Numbered from the stretch's first letter, positions 17,282 through 26,800 are shown. The stretch: 64,000 nucleotides of DNA from Paenibacillus camelliae (GCF_023715345.1 NZ_JAMBNY010000015.1:32447-96446); one strand, 5' to 3'. The notes: a model not told the origin generated them from the letters alone. A program made the numbers and translations.

Positions 17282-20184
17282 TGACAATAAGCAGTGGACT
17301 ACAGTCTTTATCGATTGATGGGATATGGAGTACAAATGAAGAGGGTTATGGTGTCGTCTTACGAGTAGATGGCTGGCGCGAAGCTCCTTATGGACAGCTT
17401 AGAAGCTATTTATTCGGCTGGGATGCCCGTACATGGTATGGGACGGACATCGATGAGAGCAAGCTGAATGGAAGAACAATTTTAAGGCTTAGCCCTCTAC
17501 AAGCATTGGAATTTTTAGCTGCACCAGGCTCATTGCGAATGGTTAAGCTCCGCCACAGTGAGCGTTTGCAGCTATTGAAAAATATGTCACACCTATTGAT
17601 TGAGTGCTTGGAGCATGGAAGATTTGAGCCAGATGCTTCTACTTGGAGCGCGGAGAAGCCAGGCTGGAGAGCAGTATTTACGCCAGATCAACAGCAAAGC
17701 TGGGAGCAATGTCTTGAGTCGGCGAAAGCTTATGGCTTCGAGGGAGTCAATCAGTGGTTTAGTTTAGTCATCAATGAATTAATTGAAGTTCAGACTAATG
17801 TTAAGCAAAGTTGGAATGCTCTGCTCCATGAGGTTGGTGATGGCATGCTGCTAACGAAGGTTGTAGATGAGGAGGAATGGCTTACTGCAATCGGCTATAA
17901 GGAGGATACCCTTCCTTATAAGCTTGCCATTGCATTGCATGAACCGCTTGGCAGGTCAGGAAGCTGGATGCTTCGAACCTCAATCTATGATGCGGATAGC
18001 GAGCAGTGGTATACCCTCACCTATAATAAGCTTGAACAACGCTGGCTAATGGAGCAGGCAGACGGAGTCATCATTGGTGTGCCAAGCCATTGGAAGGATA
18101 CACTTGGAGATAAGCTGCAGCGTGAGAGGCTTAGATATGCCGAGGTTATGGGAGAGCAGCCACTAGTAGATGAGTACGGTGTCCTTCAGCAGCCAATGAC
18201 TGAACAAGAGGCATGGACATTTCTAGAAACATCGAGCCAACAGCTTCTAGCAGCCGGCTGCAAGGTTATATTACCTGCATGGTGGGAAGGCATACGCAGC
18301 CGACGATTGAAGATAAAGGGGAAAGTTCGCCACTCCGTTGGTTCCGCAGCGGAGCCAATGTTCGGACTTGATCAAATCGTACAATTCGATTGGCGATTTG
18401 CGCTTGGTGATGCTGAATTAAGCGAAGAGGACTTTCTTAATATTGCGGCCAGTAACCGTCAGCTTATTCATATTGCTGACCAATGGGTTTATTTAAGCAC
18501 AGAGGATCTTGCTCAAGTTAAAAAATGGCTAAAGCAGGTACATCGAAAGAAGGGTTTAACGTTCAGCGATGTGCTTCAAATGCATCTGAGGGGCGAGCAT
18601 GCAGACTGGCTTGATGAGGATGCAGAATTTGAGCTGGAAACCGAGATTGAGCTCAATGATCATCTGAAGAGATGGCTATCGCAGCTGCAAAATGTTAGTG
18701 AAATTCCTCTCATGGAAACGCCATCGTTGTTTTTAGGTGAGTTAAGGCCTTATCAGCAGCAAGGCTCATCCTGGCTATTGTTTTTACGTAGCTACGGTCT
18801 TGGAGCAGTGCTTGCTGATGATATGGGCTTGGGGAAGACGATACAGTATATGGCCTATCTAGCATCAATAAAAGAAAAGGGCCAGGCAATGGATACACCT
18901 TCTCTGCTTATCTGTCCAACCTCAGTCATCGGGAATTGGGAGAGAGAGCTAGAGCGCTTTGCACCTCATCTGAATGTTGTATTGCATTATGGATCAAAAA
19001 GGCCGAAGGCGGAGCAATTTTTTGATTCGATAAGGGGCGCAGACCTTGTTATTACCTCGTATGCATTAGCACAAATCGACAGTGAAGAATTACAGCAAAT
19101 CAGCTGGGATTCGTTGTGCTTAGATGAAGCGCAAAACATAAAAAATGCGTACACTAAGCAGGCGATCGCTATTCGTAAGCTTCATGCCAAGCATCGCATT
19201 GCTTTAACAGGAACGCCGATGGAGAATAGACTAACTGAGCTGTGGTCTATTTATGACTTTATTAACCCTGGCTATCTCGGCAGTTTATATCAATTCCGCA
19301 AATCGGTTATTGCACCCATTGAGCGTGATAAGGATGCGAAAAAAATCGAAGCGCTCCAGCGCTGGGTTAAGCCGTTCATGCTAAGAAGGGTGAAGAAGGA
19401 TCCGAACATCTCACTATCATTGCCTGAGAAGCAGGAGAGCAAGAGCTTTATTCCGTTAACGAAAGAGCAGGTTTCATTATATGAGGGCATCGTTAGTGAT
19501 CTGCTGAATAGGCTGGAGAAAGAAGGGCCGATGCAGCGTAGAGGATTAATTCTTGGTTCATTAACGAAGCTGAAGCAGCTCTGTGACCATCCAGCGCTTG
19601 TATTACAGAAGCAATCGAAGCGACAATGGGAGATTACGCGATCTAGTAAACTAGAGCGACTTGTCGAGATTGTTGACCATATATACGAGCAGGAGGAGCG
19701 CTGTCTAATTTTTACACAATACATTGAGATGGGCGAGCAGATTCAAAAGATATTATCTCAGCGGTACGAGCTAGAGGTGCCTTATTTACATGGAGCGGTG
19801 CCGAAGCAAAAGCGTGACGATATGATTGCCGCTTTTCAAAATGAGGATCTCCCTCATGTTGCCTTTGTACTAAGTCTTAAAGCAGGCGGAACGGGCTTAA
19901 ACCTTACTGCAGCCAATCATGTGATACACTTTGATCGCTGGTGGAATCCTGCTGTAGAAAATCAAGCGACGGATCGTGCATTTCGGATTGGTCAGAAAAG
20001 ACAAGTGCAGGTGCATAAATTTATAACAATAGGTACGCTTGAAGAAAAAATTGACGAAATGATCGAAGGAAAGCAGCAGCTTAACGATCAAATTGTACAG
20101 CAGTCAGATCAATGGATAACCGAGTTGAGCACAGATGAGCTAAAGGATTTGTTTACGCTAAGGAACAATTGGCTGAAGGAGTGA
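17281..20184 (+). CDS. ywqA: YwqA-like Snf2/Rad54-family helicase
   Basis: Snf2-family DNA-dependent ATPase, 967 residues. The N-terminal ~470 residues are a bacterial Snf2-associated region. The motor starts with PYQQQGSSWLLFL, motif I DDMGLGKTIQ, motif Ia LLICPTSVIGNWERE, motif II LDEAQNIKN (DEAQ), motif III ALTGTPMENR, then the C-terminal lobe with FTQYIEMGEQI, SLKAGGTGLNLT and motif VI QATDRAFRIGQKR. All ATPase motifs are intact. It follows ywqB with a 1-bp overlap and precedes a 72-codon gene by 7 bp. Likely translocates on double-stranded DNA; the biological substrate is unknown. Confidence 0.93.
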   Translation: MTISSGLQSLSIDGIWSTNEEGYGVVLRVDGWREAPYGQLRSYLFGWDARTWYGTDIDESKLNGRTILRLSPLQALEFLAAPGSLRMVKLRHSERLQLLKNMSHLLIECLEHGRFEPDASTWSAEKPGWRAVFTPDQQQSWEQCLESAKAYGFEGVNQWFSLVINELIEVQTNVKQSWNALLHEVGDGMLLTKVVDEEEWLTAIGYKEDTLPYKLAIALHEPLGRSGSWMLRTSIYDADSEQWYTLTYNKLEQRWLMEQADGVIIGVPSHWKDTLGDKLQRERLRYAEVMGEQPLVDEYGVLQQPMTEQEAWTFLETSSQQLLAAGCKVILPAWWEGIRSRRLKIKGKVRHSVGSAAEPMFGLDQIVQFDWRFALGDAELSEEDFLNIAASNRQLIHIADQWVYLSTEDLAQVKKWLKQVHRKKGLTFSDVLQMHLRGEHADWLDEDAEFELETEIELNDHLKRWLSQLQNVSEIPLMETPSLFLGELRPYQQQGSSWLLFLRSYGLGAVLADDMGLGKTIQYMAYLASIKEKGQAMDTPSLLICPTSVIGNWERELERFAPHLNVVLHYGSKRPKAEQFFDSIRGADLVITSYALAQIDSEELQQISWDSLCLDEAQNIKNAYTKQAIAIRKLHAKHRIALTGTPMENRLTELWSIYDFINPGYLGSLYQFRKSVIAPIERDKDAKKIEALQRWVKPFMLRRVKKDPNISLSLPEKQESKSFIPLTKEQVSLYEGIVSDLLNRLEKEGPMQRRGLILGSLTKLKQLCDHPALVLQKQSKRQWEITRSSKLERLVEIVDHIYEQEERCLIFTQYIEMGEQIQKILSQRYELEVPYLHGAVPKQKRDDMIAAFQNEDLPHVAFVLSLKAGGTGLNLTAANHVIHFDRWWNPAVENQATDRAFRIGQKRQVQVHKFITIGTLEEKIDEMIEGKQQLNDQIVQQSDQWITELSTDELKDLFTLRNNWLKE

Positions 20185-20191
20185 CGTACGC

Positions 20192-20410
20192 GTGAAGAAG
20201 CAGGAGGAACATGCAGCGAATCATATCGCGGAAGCCTTGAAGGAAATAGAGCAAGCGAATACTGCAACGAGTGAAGAGATCAGTTCAGTGCCCATGCAGG
20301 TCGATGCTGATCAGGAGGAAGCTCCGCCAAAGACTGGAAGCAAGCAATGGAAAGCATTCTATCAGAGGGTTTCCGAATATGCAAAGGAATTGCGCGAGAG
20401 TAGAAAGTAA
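20192..20410 (+). CDS. Small hypothetical protein coupled to ywqA
   Basis: Predicted 72-residue acidic/basic protein, GTG start at 20192, 7 bp after the ywqA stop; GGAGTGA at the ywqA end can serve as its ribosome site. It begins MKKQEEHAANHIAEALKEIE, has a low-complexity acidic middle (QVDADQEEAPP), and ends in an amphipathic helix QWKAFYQRVSEYAKELRESR. No family is recognised. Position suggests an accessory to the SWIM/Snf2 pair. Coding status is supported by spacing and a following terminator. Confidence 0.65.
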   Translation: MKKQEEHAANHIAEALKEIEQANTATSEEISSVPMQVDADQEEAPPKTGSKQWKAFYQRVSEYAKELRESRK

Positions 20411-20420
20411 ATGTATGAAC

Positions 20421-20459
20421 AAGGGGGGGACAGAAGCTAGAATGGCTTTTGTCCCCTTT
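20421..20459 (+). terminator. Terminator at the end of the ywqB-ywqA operon
   Basis: AAGGGGGGACAGAAGC pairs with GCTTTTGTCCCCTTT around a short loop. It sits between convergent genes and could act in both directions; the plus-strand T tract is weak. Confidence 0.7.
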
Positions 20460-20478
20460 ACTGCTTTAATACTAACGA

Positions 20479-21618
20479 TTACCGCATCACGTGATCAAAG
20501 GTCAAATCATGCAATATATAGGCAAGGAAGAAAATGACCGATGGGTTCTCATAGCGATGTTGAATATGGGTAAGCTGCTGCTCGTATTTGGACGCGTAAT
20601 GAGGATTGTTACGTATCTCAAGATTGCTTTTAATGAGTGCATCGATTTTATCTGCGATGTCAACGAGTAGTCCCTCGTAGGTGTCGTCCTTCGCATAGAC
20701 TAAAAAGTCCATCATATCCTCGATCATAAAGCTAGGCAGCTCATTGACCATATCTCTTGCAACTTGAGCCTCGAACTGTGCGAAGGCTTCCTTCACATCG
20801 ACAGAGGAGTGCTTAATTGGCGATGCAACATCTCCGCTTACACCTTCGACGACATCATGCATGATCGATTTGCCGAGCAAACTGTATAAATTGATATCCT
20901 CGATCTTATATTTTTCTTTTTCCAGATGAGCATGAAACAATGCAATAGCTGCTACACGGAAGCTATGCGTTGCATCGTTATCAGGGATGAGATTAAAGCT
21001 GCCACCCCAGCGCTCGATCATATCAAGATTAAGTATATAATCTAAAAATTGGGCGACACCTTGATCCTGCTCCATGGCATGTAACAGCCAGCGGATCGAA
21101 TCATAGCTGCTCGATAATAGCTGCGTTCTCAGCTCTTCGTAGCGGGCTGTAAAATACCCTCCTTGCTGCAGCTCGCTTTCGCGCTTGCAAAACAGCATCG
21201 CATCAAAGGAATCAATGTCACGAACTAGTCCTCCAGTATAGCTCGCATCTTCGGCTTGGACGATATACTGTGTAAAGGAATATTGTAGTGATTTTGATAA
21301 ATGACTGACAAGCTGCTGATTGACCTCACTCTCAAGTCTCTGGATATGCGCAATCAGCGTCTTCTCTTTTTTTGTTACATATTTAATAGACCCTGTAACT
21401 GTCTCGTTCAGATCATGAAGTAAAGCTTTACCTATTAATTCCGCAGGAGATATTGCTTTCATTAACAAACGTTGCTCAATAATGCTGATGAGAACGGCAA
21501 TTGCAGCGCAACGGAAGCTGTGACTGGCTGCATTGTCCTGGTGTCTTGGTGAATATTCCTGCCAACGTCGAACATATTGCATCTGGAAAATAGATTTGTA
21601 ATAATGACTATTGTTCAT
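20479..21618 (-). CDS. Protein with two tandem YfbR-like HD domains
   Basis: A 379-residue protein made of two homologous halves. Each has the HD-fold metal ligands of the YfbR type: first half DNAASHSFRCAAIAVL, KALLHDLNETVTG and VRDIDSFDA; second half DNDATHSFRVAAIALF, KSIMHDVVEGVSGD and VDIADKIDAL. YfbR itself is a ~200-residue 5'-deoxynucleotidase, so this is an internal duplication with both sites apparently intact. The ATG at 21618 is chosen for AAGGATGAGGTG just upstream, trimming a 7-codon extension. Monocistronic, convergent with the ywqBA operon and divergent from phoR. Nucleotide hydrolase activity is inferred, not shown. Confidence 0.8.
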   Translation of the reverse strand: MNNSHYYKSIFQMQYVRRWQEYSPRHQDNAASHSFRCAAIAVLISIIEQRLLMKAISPAELIGKALLHDLNETVTGSIKYVTKKEKTLIAHIQRLESEVNQQLVSHLSKSLQYSFTQYIVQAEDASYTGGLVRDIDSFDAMLFCKRESELQQGGYFTARYEELRTQLLSSSYDSIRWLLHAMEQDQGVAQFLDYILNLDMIERWGGSFNLIPDNDATHSFRVAAIALFHAHLEKEKYKIEDINLYSLLGKSIMHDVVEGVSGDVASPIKHSSVDVKEAFAQFEAQVARDMVNELPSFMIEDMMDFLVYAKDDTYEGLLVDIADKIDALIKSNLEIRNNPHYASKYEQQLTHIQHRYENPSVIFFLAYILHDLTFDHVMR

Positions 21619-21760
21619 AATACACCTCATCCTTATCATCTGAACAAACGATACATATGTATTTATGATATTATACAGTTAATTGTAAGGAACAACTAGT
21701 GGATTCAAGGGATTGCGAGCCTACTTCACTAGCGCGCAGTAGGCCATTCATGAAAAAAAG

Positions 21761-21777
21761 TTTACAAAACTTTTACA
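21761..21777 (+). promoter_or_regulatory. Pho box upstream of phoR
   Basis: Two TTTACA repeats (21761-21766 and 21772-21777) spaced 11 bp apart, the PhoP-binding pattern known from Bacillus, about 77 bp before the phoR start. Suggests autoregulation. Confidence 0.7.
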
Positions 21778-21853
21778 ATCGGAAGCTAGTCAAAGCGATC
21801 TGACGAGAGTACGATGAATAAGGACATGATCGAATGACAAAGGAGGTCGCGTA

Positions 21854-23632
21854 GTGTTAAGCTTTCGTGCGAGATTGACGACGATTATTATTTCTATGGT
21901 CGCATTATCTGTTATCGCTTCAGGTTTATTGATGCTTAAAACATTTAAGGAAAACCATATTAATGTACTAGAAGATACACTGGAACGTGAAATGAGATTG
22001 ATTGCCGCGCAGATGGAATGGATTAGCGGAAGTGATGAACTCCTTATTGATTTTTATACGCCACATGTACAACAGCTGAAGGAGCTGATGGAAACACGAG
22101 TTACCCTTATCAAGGGTGACGGCACCGTCATAGCAGATTCAGATTATAATCCACGCGATATGGACAACCATGGCCATCGTGAGGAAATAATCGGTGCGAT
22201 TGAAAATGGAATTGGAAAATCAACACGCTCGAGTGACACTCTACAACAAAGCATGCTGTACGTTGCTATTCCAGTGACGAATACGGTTAGTAATGAAAAC
22301 TACGTGCTGCGGCTCGCAATCAGCCTGCAGGAGGTTGAGCAATCGATAAGCAGCTTAACAGTCGTACTCGTTGCAGGCTTAATTATTTTATTTGTAGTAG
22401 CAGCTCTAATAAGCTATCGTATAGCGCTTGGTTTGACAAGACCGCTTGAGAAAATTACACAGGTTGCAAAACGAATTAAAAATATGGACTATCGTGCCCG
22501 TGTTGATGTGCAAAAGAATGATGAGATCGGTGAGCTAGGACATGCGATCAATGCAATGGCAGAGAGTCTTCAGATTCAAATGACCCGCATTCGTCAGAAT
22601 GAAAATCATCTGCAAAGCGTGCTTAGCAATATGATTAACGGCATTGTCATGATGGATGCAAGCGGCTCGATTCTCATCATGAATGAACGTGCTGAGCAGA
22701 TTCTAGGGATTTCTGCAGCCAAGCTCATAGGTAGACATTATCGTGAAATGAAACAGCAATTTGAGCTGTCCCAGCTCATAATAGAAGGCTTTGAAACGAA
22801 AAGTCATATTCATGAGGAGATTACATTCTATTACCCAGAGGAACGACTGCTGGAGCTGAATATTGTTCCAATCTATCAAGGCAGCAGCTCTGATCTCGGA
22901 GGGGTACTGCTTGTATTGCAAGACGTATCGGCCATTCGCCGATTAGAGCGAATGAGAAGTGAGTTTGTCGCTAACGTTTCTCATGAACTAAAAACACCGA
23001 TTGCAGCAGTAAAAGGCTTCGCTGAAACATTGCTGGGCGGTGCTGTTAAGGATGAAGAAACGACTAAGGCGTTTCTTGGAATTATTTACGATGAGAGTGA
23101 ACGTCTAAATCGTCTGATTGGTGATATATTGGAGCTGTCTAAAATTGAATCTCGTCGTGCTCCGCTTATATTATCTCCTGTAGATATTAAGCAATTTATG
23201 ACTAATACGATTGCCATCCTTGAGGTTAGTGCAGATCAAAAGCAAATCGAAGTAAATCTTTATTCTCCTGAGGAGCTTTATATGGAGGGGGATGAGGATC
23301 GATTAAGACAAATTTTCGTTAACCTGCTGAGTAATGCAATATCCTACACACCAGAAGGCGGGAAAATTTTCGTTAACATATCACTTACTGAGCAAGAGAA
23401 GGTACAAATTACGATTAAAGATACGGGTATTGGTATTCCAGAGAAAGATCTTCCACGTATCTTTGAGCGATTCTACCGTGTGGATAAGGCACGTTCCAGA
23501 GGTTCAGGCGGGACGGGACTAGGTCTATCGATCGTTAAGCATTTAGTTGAGATGCATAAAGGGACGATCACTGTGGAGAGTGCAGTTGGAGAAGGGACAA
23601 CCTTTACACTAGAGCTTCCGTTAATGCATTAA
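21854..23632 (+). CDS. phoR: PhoR sensor histidine kinase
   Basis: Membrane sensor kinase for phosphate limitation, 592 residues. Order: membrane helix 1 (residues ~8-27), extracytoplasmic domain to ~165, helix 2 (LTVVLVAGLIILFVVAALIS), HAMP, PAS domain (SVLSNMINGIVMMDASGSIL), HisKA with VSHELKTPIAA (His 377), and HATPase with NAISYTPEGG, DTGIGIPEKDL and GGTGLGLSIVKHL. It would autophosphorylate and pass phosphate to PhoP. GTG start at 21854 behind AAAGGAGGTC. It precedes phoP by 73 bp, the reverse of the Bacillus subtilis order. Its own Pho box and the neighbouring pst genes support the name. Confidence 0.88.
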   Translation: MLSFRARLTTIIISMVALSVIASGLLMLKTFKENHINVLEDTLEREMRLIAAQMEWISGSDELLIDFYTPHVQQLKELMETRVTLIKGDGTVIADSDYNPRDMDNHGHREEIIGAIENGIGKSTRSSDTLQQSMLYVAIPVTNTVSNENYVLRLAISLQEVEQSISSLTVVLVAGLIILFVVAALISYRIALGLTRPLEKITQVAKRIKNMDYRARVDVQKNDEIGELGHAINAMAESLQIQMTRIRQNENHLQSVLSNMINGIVMMDASGSILIMNERAEQILGISAAKLIGRHYREMKQQFELSQLIIEGFETKSHIHEEITFYYPEERLLELNIVPIYQGSSSDLGGVLLVLQDVSAIRRLERMRSEFVANVSHELKTPIAAVKGFAETLLGGAVKDEETTKAFLGIIYDESERLNRLIGDILELSKIESRRAPLILSPVDIKQFMTNTIAILEVSADQKQIEVNLYSPEELYMEGDEDRLRQIFVNLLSNAISYTPEGGKIFVNISLTEQEKVQITIKDTGIGIPEKDLPRIFERFYRVDKARSRGSGGTGLGLSIVKHLVEMHKGTITVESAVGEGTTFTLELPLMH

Positions 23633-23636
23633 TTGT

Positions 23637-23675
23637 TTTACATTTTTTTAATATTAGTGTTACACTATGCTTAAT
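23637..23675 (+). promoter_or_regulatory. Pho box between phoR and phoP
   Basis: Four 6-bp units in 11-bp steps: TTTACA (23637), TTAATA (23648), GTTACA (23659) and CTTAAT (23670). The first and third fit the PhoP half-site well, the others partly. It would give phoP its own PhoP-controlled promoter. Confidence 0.6.
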
Positions 23676-23705
23676 TGAATTATTGTTTCGTATGGAGGTC
23701 AAGCA

Positions 23706-24428
23706 ATGTCGAATAAAATACTGGTCATTGAGGATGAGCCGACACTTTCAAGGTTATTATCTTACAATTTGACACAAGAGGGATATGACACTACTGTCAT
23801 CGAGCATGGTGGTGAGGGGCTGCAGACAGCGCTGCAGAACAAGTTTGATCTCATTATTCTAGATATTATGCTGCCTGGCATGAACGGGTTTGAAATTCTT
23901 AATCGCCTTCACCAGAATGGAGTGAGAACGCCTGTCATTATTCTTACGGCTCGCAATGCAGAGGAAGAAGTAGTACAAGGTTTGAAGCATGGAGCTGATG
24001 ATTATATAACAAAACCTTTCGGTGTAGCAGAATTGCTTGCCCGTGTATCAGCAGTTCTTCGTCGCACTCAAAATGAGGATCCCAAACCACTACTTTCTGA
24101 TGAGAAGGTGATTCAGGCTGGTGAGCTGTCTATTTATCCTGAGAAGTATGAAGTGAGTGTTAAAGGACAGCCCATTTCCTTGCGTCCGAAGGAGTTCGAA
24201 GTACTGCTATATCTTGTTCAGAGACCAGGTATGGTCATTAGTCGTGATGACCTCATGAATGTCGTATGGGGCTTTGACTATATCGGAGGCCAGCGCACCG
24301 TTGATGTCCATGTAAGCTCTCTTCGGAAAAAGCTGGAGCTTGAACAGCAGTCCGTACGTATTGAATCGATTCGAGGCGTCGGCTACAAGCTCGTAATGCC
24401 AAAAAAACTCGTAAGCCCTAACACATAG
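23706..24428 (+). CDS. phoP: PhoP response regulator (OmpR family)
   Basis: Response regulator of 240 residues. The receiver domain has the acidic pocket IEDE, phospho-acceptor Asp 53 in LIILDIMLPG, threonine in ILTAR and lysine in ITKPF. The C-terminal winged helix is OmpR-type, with LRPKEFEVLLYLVQRPG, VWGFDYIGGQRTVDVHVSSL and IRGVGYKLV. Partner of PhoR immediately upstream; binds 11-bp-spaced TT(A/T)ACA repeats, seen here in front of phoR, phoP and pstS. GTATGGAGGTC precedes the ATG. Confidence 0.92.
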   Translation: MSNKILVIEDEPTLSRLLSYNLTQEGYDTTVIEHGGEGLQTALQNKFDLIILDIMLPGMNGFEILNRLHQNGVRTPVIILTARNAEEEVVQGLKHGADDYITKPFGVAELLARVSAVLRRTQNEDPKPLLSDEKVIQAGELSIYPEKYEVSVKGQPISLRPKEFEVLLYLVQRPGMVISRDDLMNVVWGFDYIGGQRTVDVHVSSLRKKLELEQQSVRIESIRGVGYKLVMPKKLVSPNT

Positions 24429-24443
24429 GACTTGCGAGTTTTT
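24403..24443 (+). terminator. Terminator overlapping the phoP 3' end
   Basis: AAAAACTCGTAAGCCCT pairs with AGGACTTGCGAGTTTTT (one wobble, one mismatch). The 5' arm lies within the last codons of phoP. Confidence 0.85.
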
Positions 24444-24498
24444 ACATTTTAAAGATGCTATAGAATAGTTGAGCTTCATATCGTGCATCCACCACAAT

Positions 24499-25368
24499 CT
24501 ACTCCTCAGATTTCCAAAGCAGCATTTTCTTTTGGTATTGCTTTGGAGAGCAATCGTTATACTTTTTGAACATTTTGTAAAAGTGGGCCATATTGGGCAT
24601 GCCAATTTTTTCTCCCACCTCCATTATACTTAAATCCTTCGTTAACAAAAGGCGTTCAGCCCGTTTTATTTTACGATAGTTTACATATTCAGTAAAAGAT
24701 AGTCCGATTGTTTTTTTGAAAAACTTGACGAAATAATAATAGCTCATATTGGCAATGCGGCATACTTCCTCTACTTGAATACGATCATCGAGATGCTGCT
24801 CGACATGGTCGAGTACAGGCTTGAGCCTAATTTTATCGAAGGGCTCCTGCTCGGCTATAATGTTTTTGCTGTCATTACGAAGCAGCATTAATAGAATTTG
24901 CTTGATTAATATACTTACTGCGATTTCATAGCCTATATTTTTCGTTGTTGCTTCTTCTAGAATACTTCGAATATAGCGTGCGATTTCAGCCTTTATGTGC
25001 GGATGCTCATTAAAGATATAATTGGCTTTACTTAAAGGAGCATGAGTATCAGAAAAGTAACGCATATAAGAGATTGAGCTCTGATCGAAGAAATGCTCCA
25101 GATCAAATTGCACAACAATATATTCTAGCGCTTCAGAACAATAATCACGATGAAGCTCTGAAGCCCCTAAAATGACGACATCGTCCTTGCAAAGCTGCAA
25201 TGATTCATCTTCCATATACAAATCTAGCTTGCCGTTAAGTATAAGCAGCAGTTCAAGCTGTTTATGGTAATGCCATTCTGTGCGAGTGTTCTGCTCTCGA
25301 TGTGTTTGAAAAATACGGACACTCAGCAAAGGATTGTCATACGGGACGATTTCGTGAGTTGCCTCCAT
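24499..25368 (-). CDS. AraC-family regulator with N-terminal cupin domain
   Basis: Regulator of 289 residues. Residues ~15-110 form a cupin-like sensing domain (EWHYHKQLELLLILNGKLDL, KDDVVILGASELHRDYC); residues ~185-285 are the AraC double helix-turn-helix (VEEVCRIANMSYYYFVKFFK, SIMEVGEKIGMPNMAHFYKM). Such proteins typically control sugar or carbohydrate genes in Paenibacillaceae, yet no such target lies next to it; it separates phoP from pstS on the opposite strand. AAGGGAGGAAGG in front of the ATG. Ligand unknown. Confidence 0.88.
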   Translation of the reverse strand: MEATHEIVPYDNPLLSVRIFQTHREQNTRTEWHYHKQLELLLILNGKLDLYMEDESLQLCKDDVVILGASELHRDYCSEALEYIVVQFDLEHFFDQSSISYMRYFSDTHAPLSKANYIFNEHPHIKAEIARYIRSILEEATTKNIGYEIAVSILIKQILLMLLRNDSKNIIAEQEPFDKIRLKPVLDHVEQHLDDRIQVEEVCRIANMSYYYFVKFFKKTIGLSFTEYVNYRKIKRAERLLLTKDLSIMEVGEKIGMPNMAHFYKMFKKYNDCSPKQYQKKMLLWKSEE

Positions 25369-25547
25369 AGAGCCTTCCTCCCTTCACTCTTATTATAGAG
25401 CGGATATACAACAATATAAAGCTGTCCTATGACAAAGATATCGTTTATGTAGACGAAATTTAATATTAACTTTACAAAGCATTGCATGTTAGCTAATGCT
25501 TATCTCCTATAGTAGGTCTTAAGATACAGTGATAGGAGATGATCTTA

Positions 25548-26762
25548 ATGCAGGCATTACATGAAAAAGAGAAGATGCAGCATGAATCATTCACATCCAA
25601 GACAACCCAGATTAAGCATAAAGAGATGAATGAAAGTGTGTATTCTAATGAAGAAAAGGAGGCAGAGTTCCTTCTTCAAACATTCGAACAAACTGATGAC
25701 ATACTTATTCAATCGGTAACGAGTGTTCCCTTTATTTCACCGAACTTGAATTGTGAGCGAGCACTTGAGCTGTTCAGAGAGCAGCCTGAGCATGAATGCA
25801 TCGTCATCGTCGATGAAGGCCAACAGCCAATTGGACTTGTTATGCGTAACGCTTTATTCATTAAGCTAAGCTTGCCATTAGTTAGAGAGCTGTATAGTCA
25901 ACGACCAATAATAAAGCTAACCGATACTAACCCCTTAATTGTGGATGTACATACAGAGCTTTATGACGTTGTTAAGCAAGCTTTAGGCCGTACAGGCACA
26001 CACCTGTATGATTGCGTCATCGTCTGTGATGGCAAGCGTGTAAAAGGTGTGCTAACGATGTCTGACTTATTGAAGCTATCAACAGCGCTGCAAAATCAAT
26101 CGAAGGAAGCGCAATATCATCTGATCTCTTCCTCCAAGCGTACGATTAAACGAATTGTAGAAGAAGTAGAACAGGTCCATGCTGCTGTTCAAGTAAGTGA
26201 GCATAAATCTGAGACAATGGTCGACATGACGTTAGAAGGGAAAAATATGCTGCAAAAGCTTACTGACACAGTGGCCATCATAAGCAGCAATGCTAAGCAG
26301 CAGCAAACACAGATGGAACAACTGCAGTTGAGTGCCACAACGATTCAAAACGTGACAAAGCTGGTGCAGGAAATGAGTGAGCAAAGCAATTTGCTTGCCA
26401 TTAATGCCTCGATCGAGGCAGCTCGCGCTGGAGCGCACGGAAGGTCCTTCGGTGTCGTAGCGACGGAGATGATGAATCTTGCCTCACAAACAAAACGCTA
26501 TGCTGTACAAATCAAAGAGGCTATCGAGCAAATTGTTACAGCCATACATGACACAAAGCACTTAACGGAGCGAGGGGCTATTTTTAGTATACAAAGTGAT
26601 GAAATGATTACTAATGCGGAATCCATCTTTCAAGATCTCTTTAAGATGGTTGCTCAAAACAAACAGGAACTGCAGCATATCGACCAACAGGCTCAACTGG
26701 CCAATGAACAGGCACAAGCAACGATGAATGAGCTTAATAAGCTTTCAGAGCTTCACAAGTAA
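25548..26762 (+). CDS. Soluble CBS-domain methyl-accepting chemotaxis-type receptor
   Basis: Predicted cytoplasmic signalling protein, 404 residues, with no membrane segment. Residues ~55-175 contain a CBS-pair region (VTSVPFISPNLNCERALELF, CIVIVDEGQQPIGLVMRN, VCDGKRVKGVLTMSDLL). Residues ~195-404 form the MCP signalling hairpin, whose tip EMSEQSNLLAINASIEAARA is the conserved CheA/CheW contact. The hairpin is short, and methylation regions are reduced. CBS pairs bind adenosyl ligands, so it may report cell energy state to chemotaxis or another pathway. The ATG at 25548 has AGGAG 9 nt upstream; an ATG at 25539 touches the ribosome site and is rejected. It lies just before the Pho box of pstS. 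Confidence 0.82.
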   Translation: MQALHEKEKMQHESFTSKTTQIKHKEMNESVYSNEEKEAEFLLQTFEQTDDILIQSVTSVPFISPNLNCERALELFREQPEHECIVIVDEGQQPIGLVMRNALFIKLSLPLVRELYSQRPIIKLTDTNPLIVDVHTELYDVVKQALGRTGTHLYDCVIVCDGKRVKGVLTMSDLLKLSTALQNQSKEAQYHLISSSKRTIKRIVEEVEQVHAAVQVSEHKSETMVDMTLEGKNMLQKLTDTVAIISSNAKQQQTQMEQLQLSATTIQNVTKLVQEMSEQSNLLAINASIEAARAGAHGRSFGVVATEMMNLASQTKRYAVQIKEAIEQIVTAIHDTKHLTERGAIFSIQSDEMITNAESIFQDLFKMVAQNKQELQHIDQQAQLANEQAQATMNELNKLSELHK

Positions 26763-26800
26763 TATTTATGTAAACACAACCTTTAAACAAATAAAATTAT

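Noticed and set aside
19290..19724. 144-codon antisense frame within ywqA
   Set aside because: Overlaps conserved helicase motifs on the other strand; Ser/Cys-rich composition is typical of a shadow frame.
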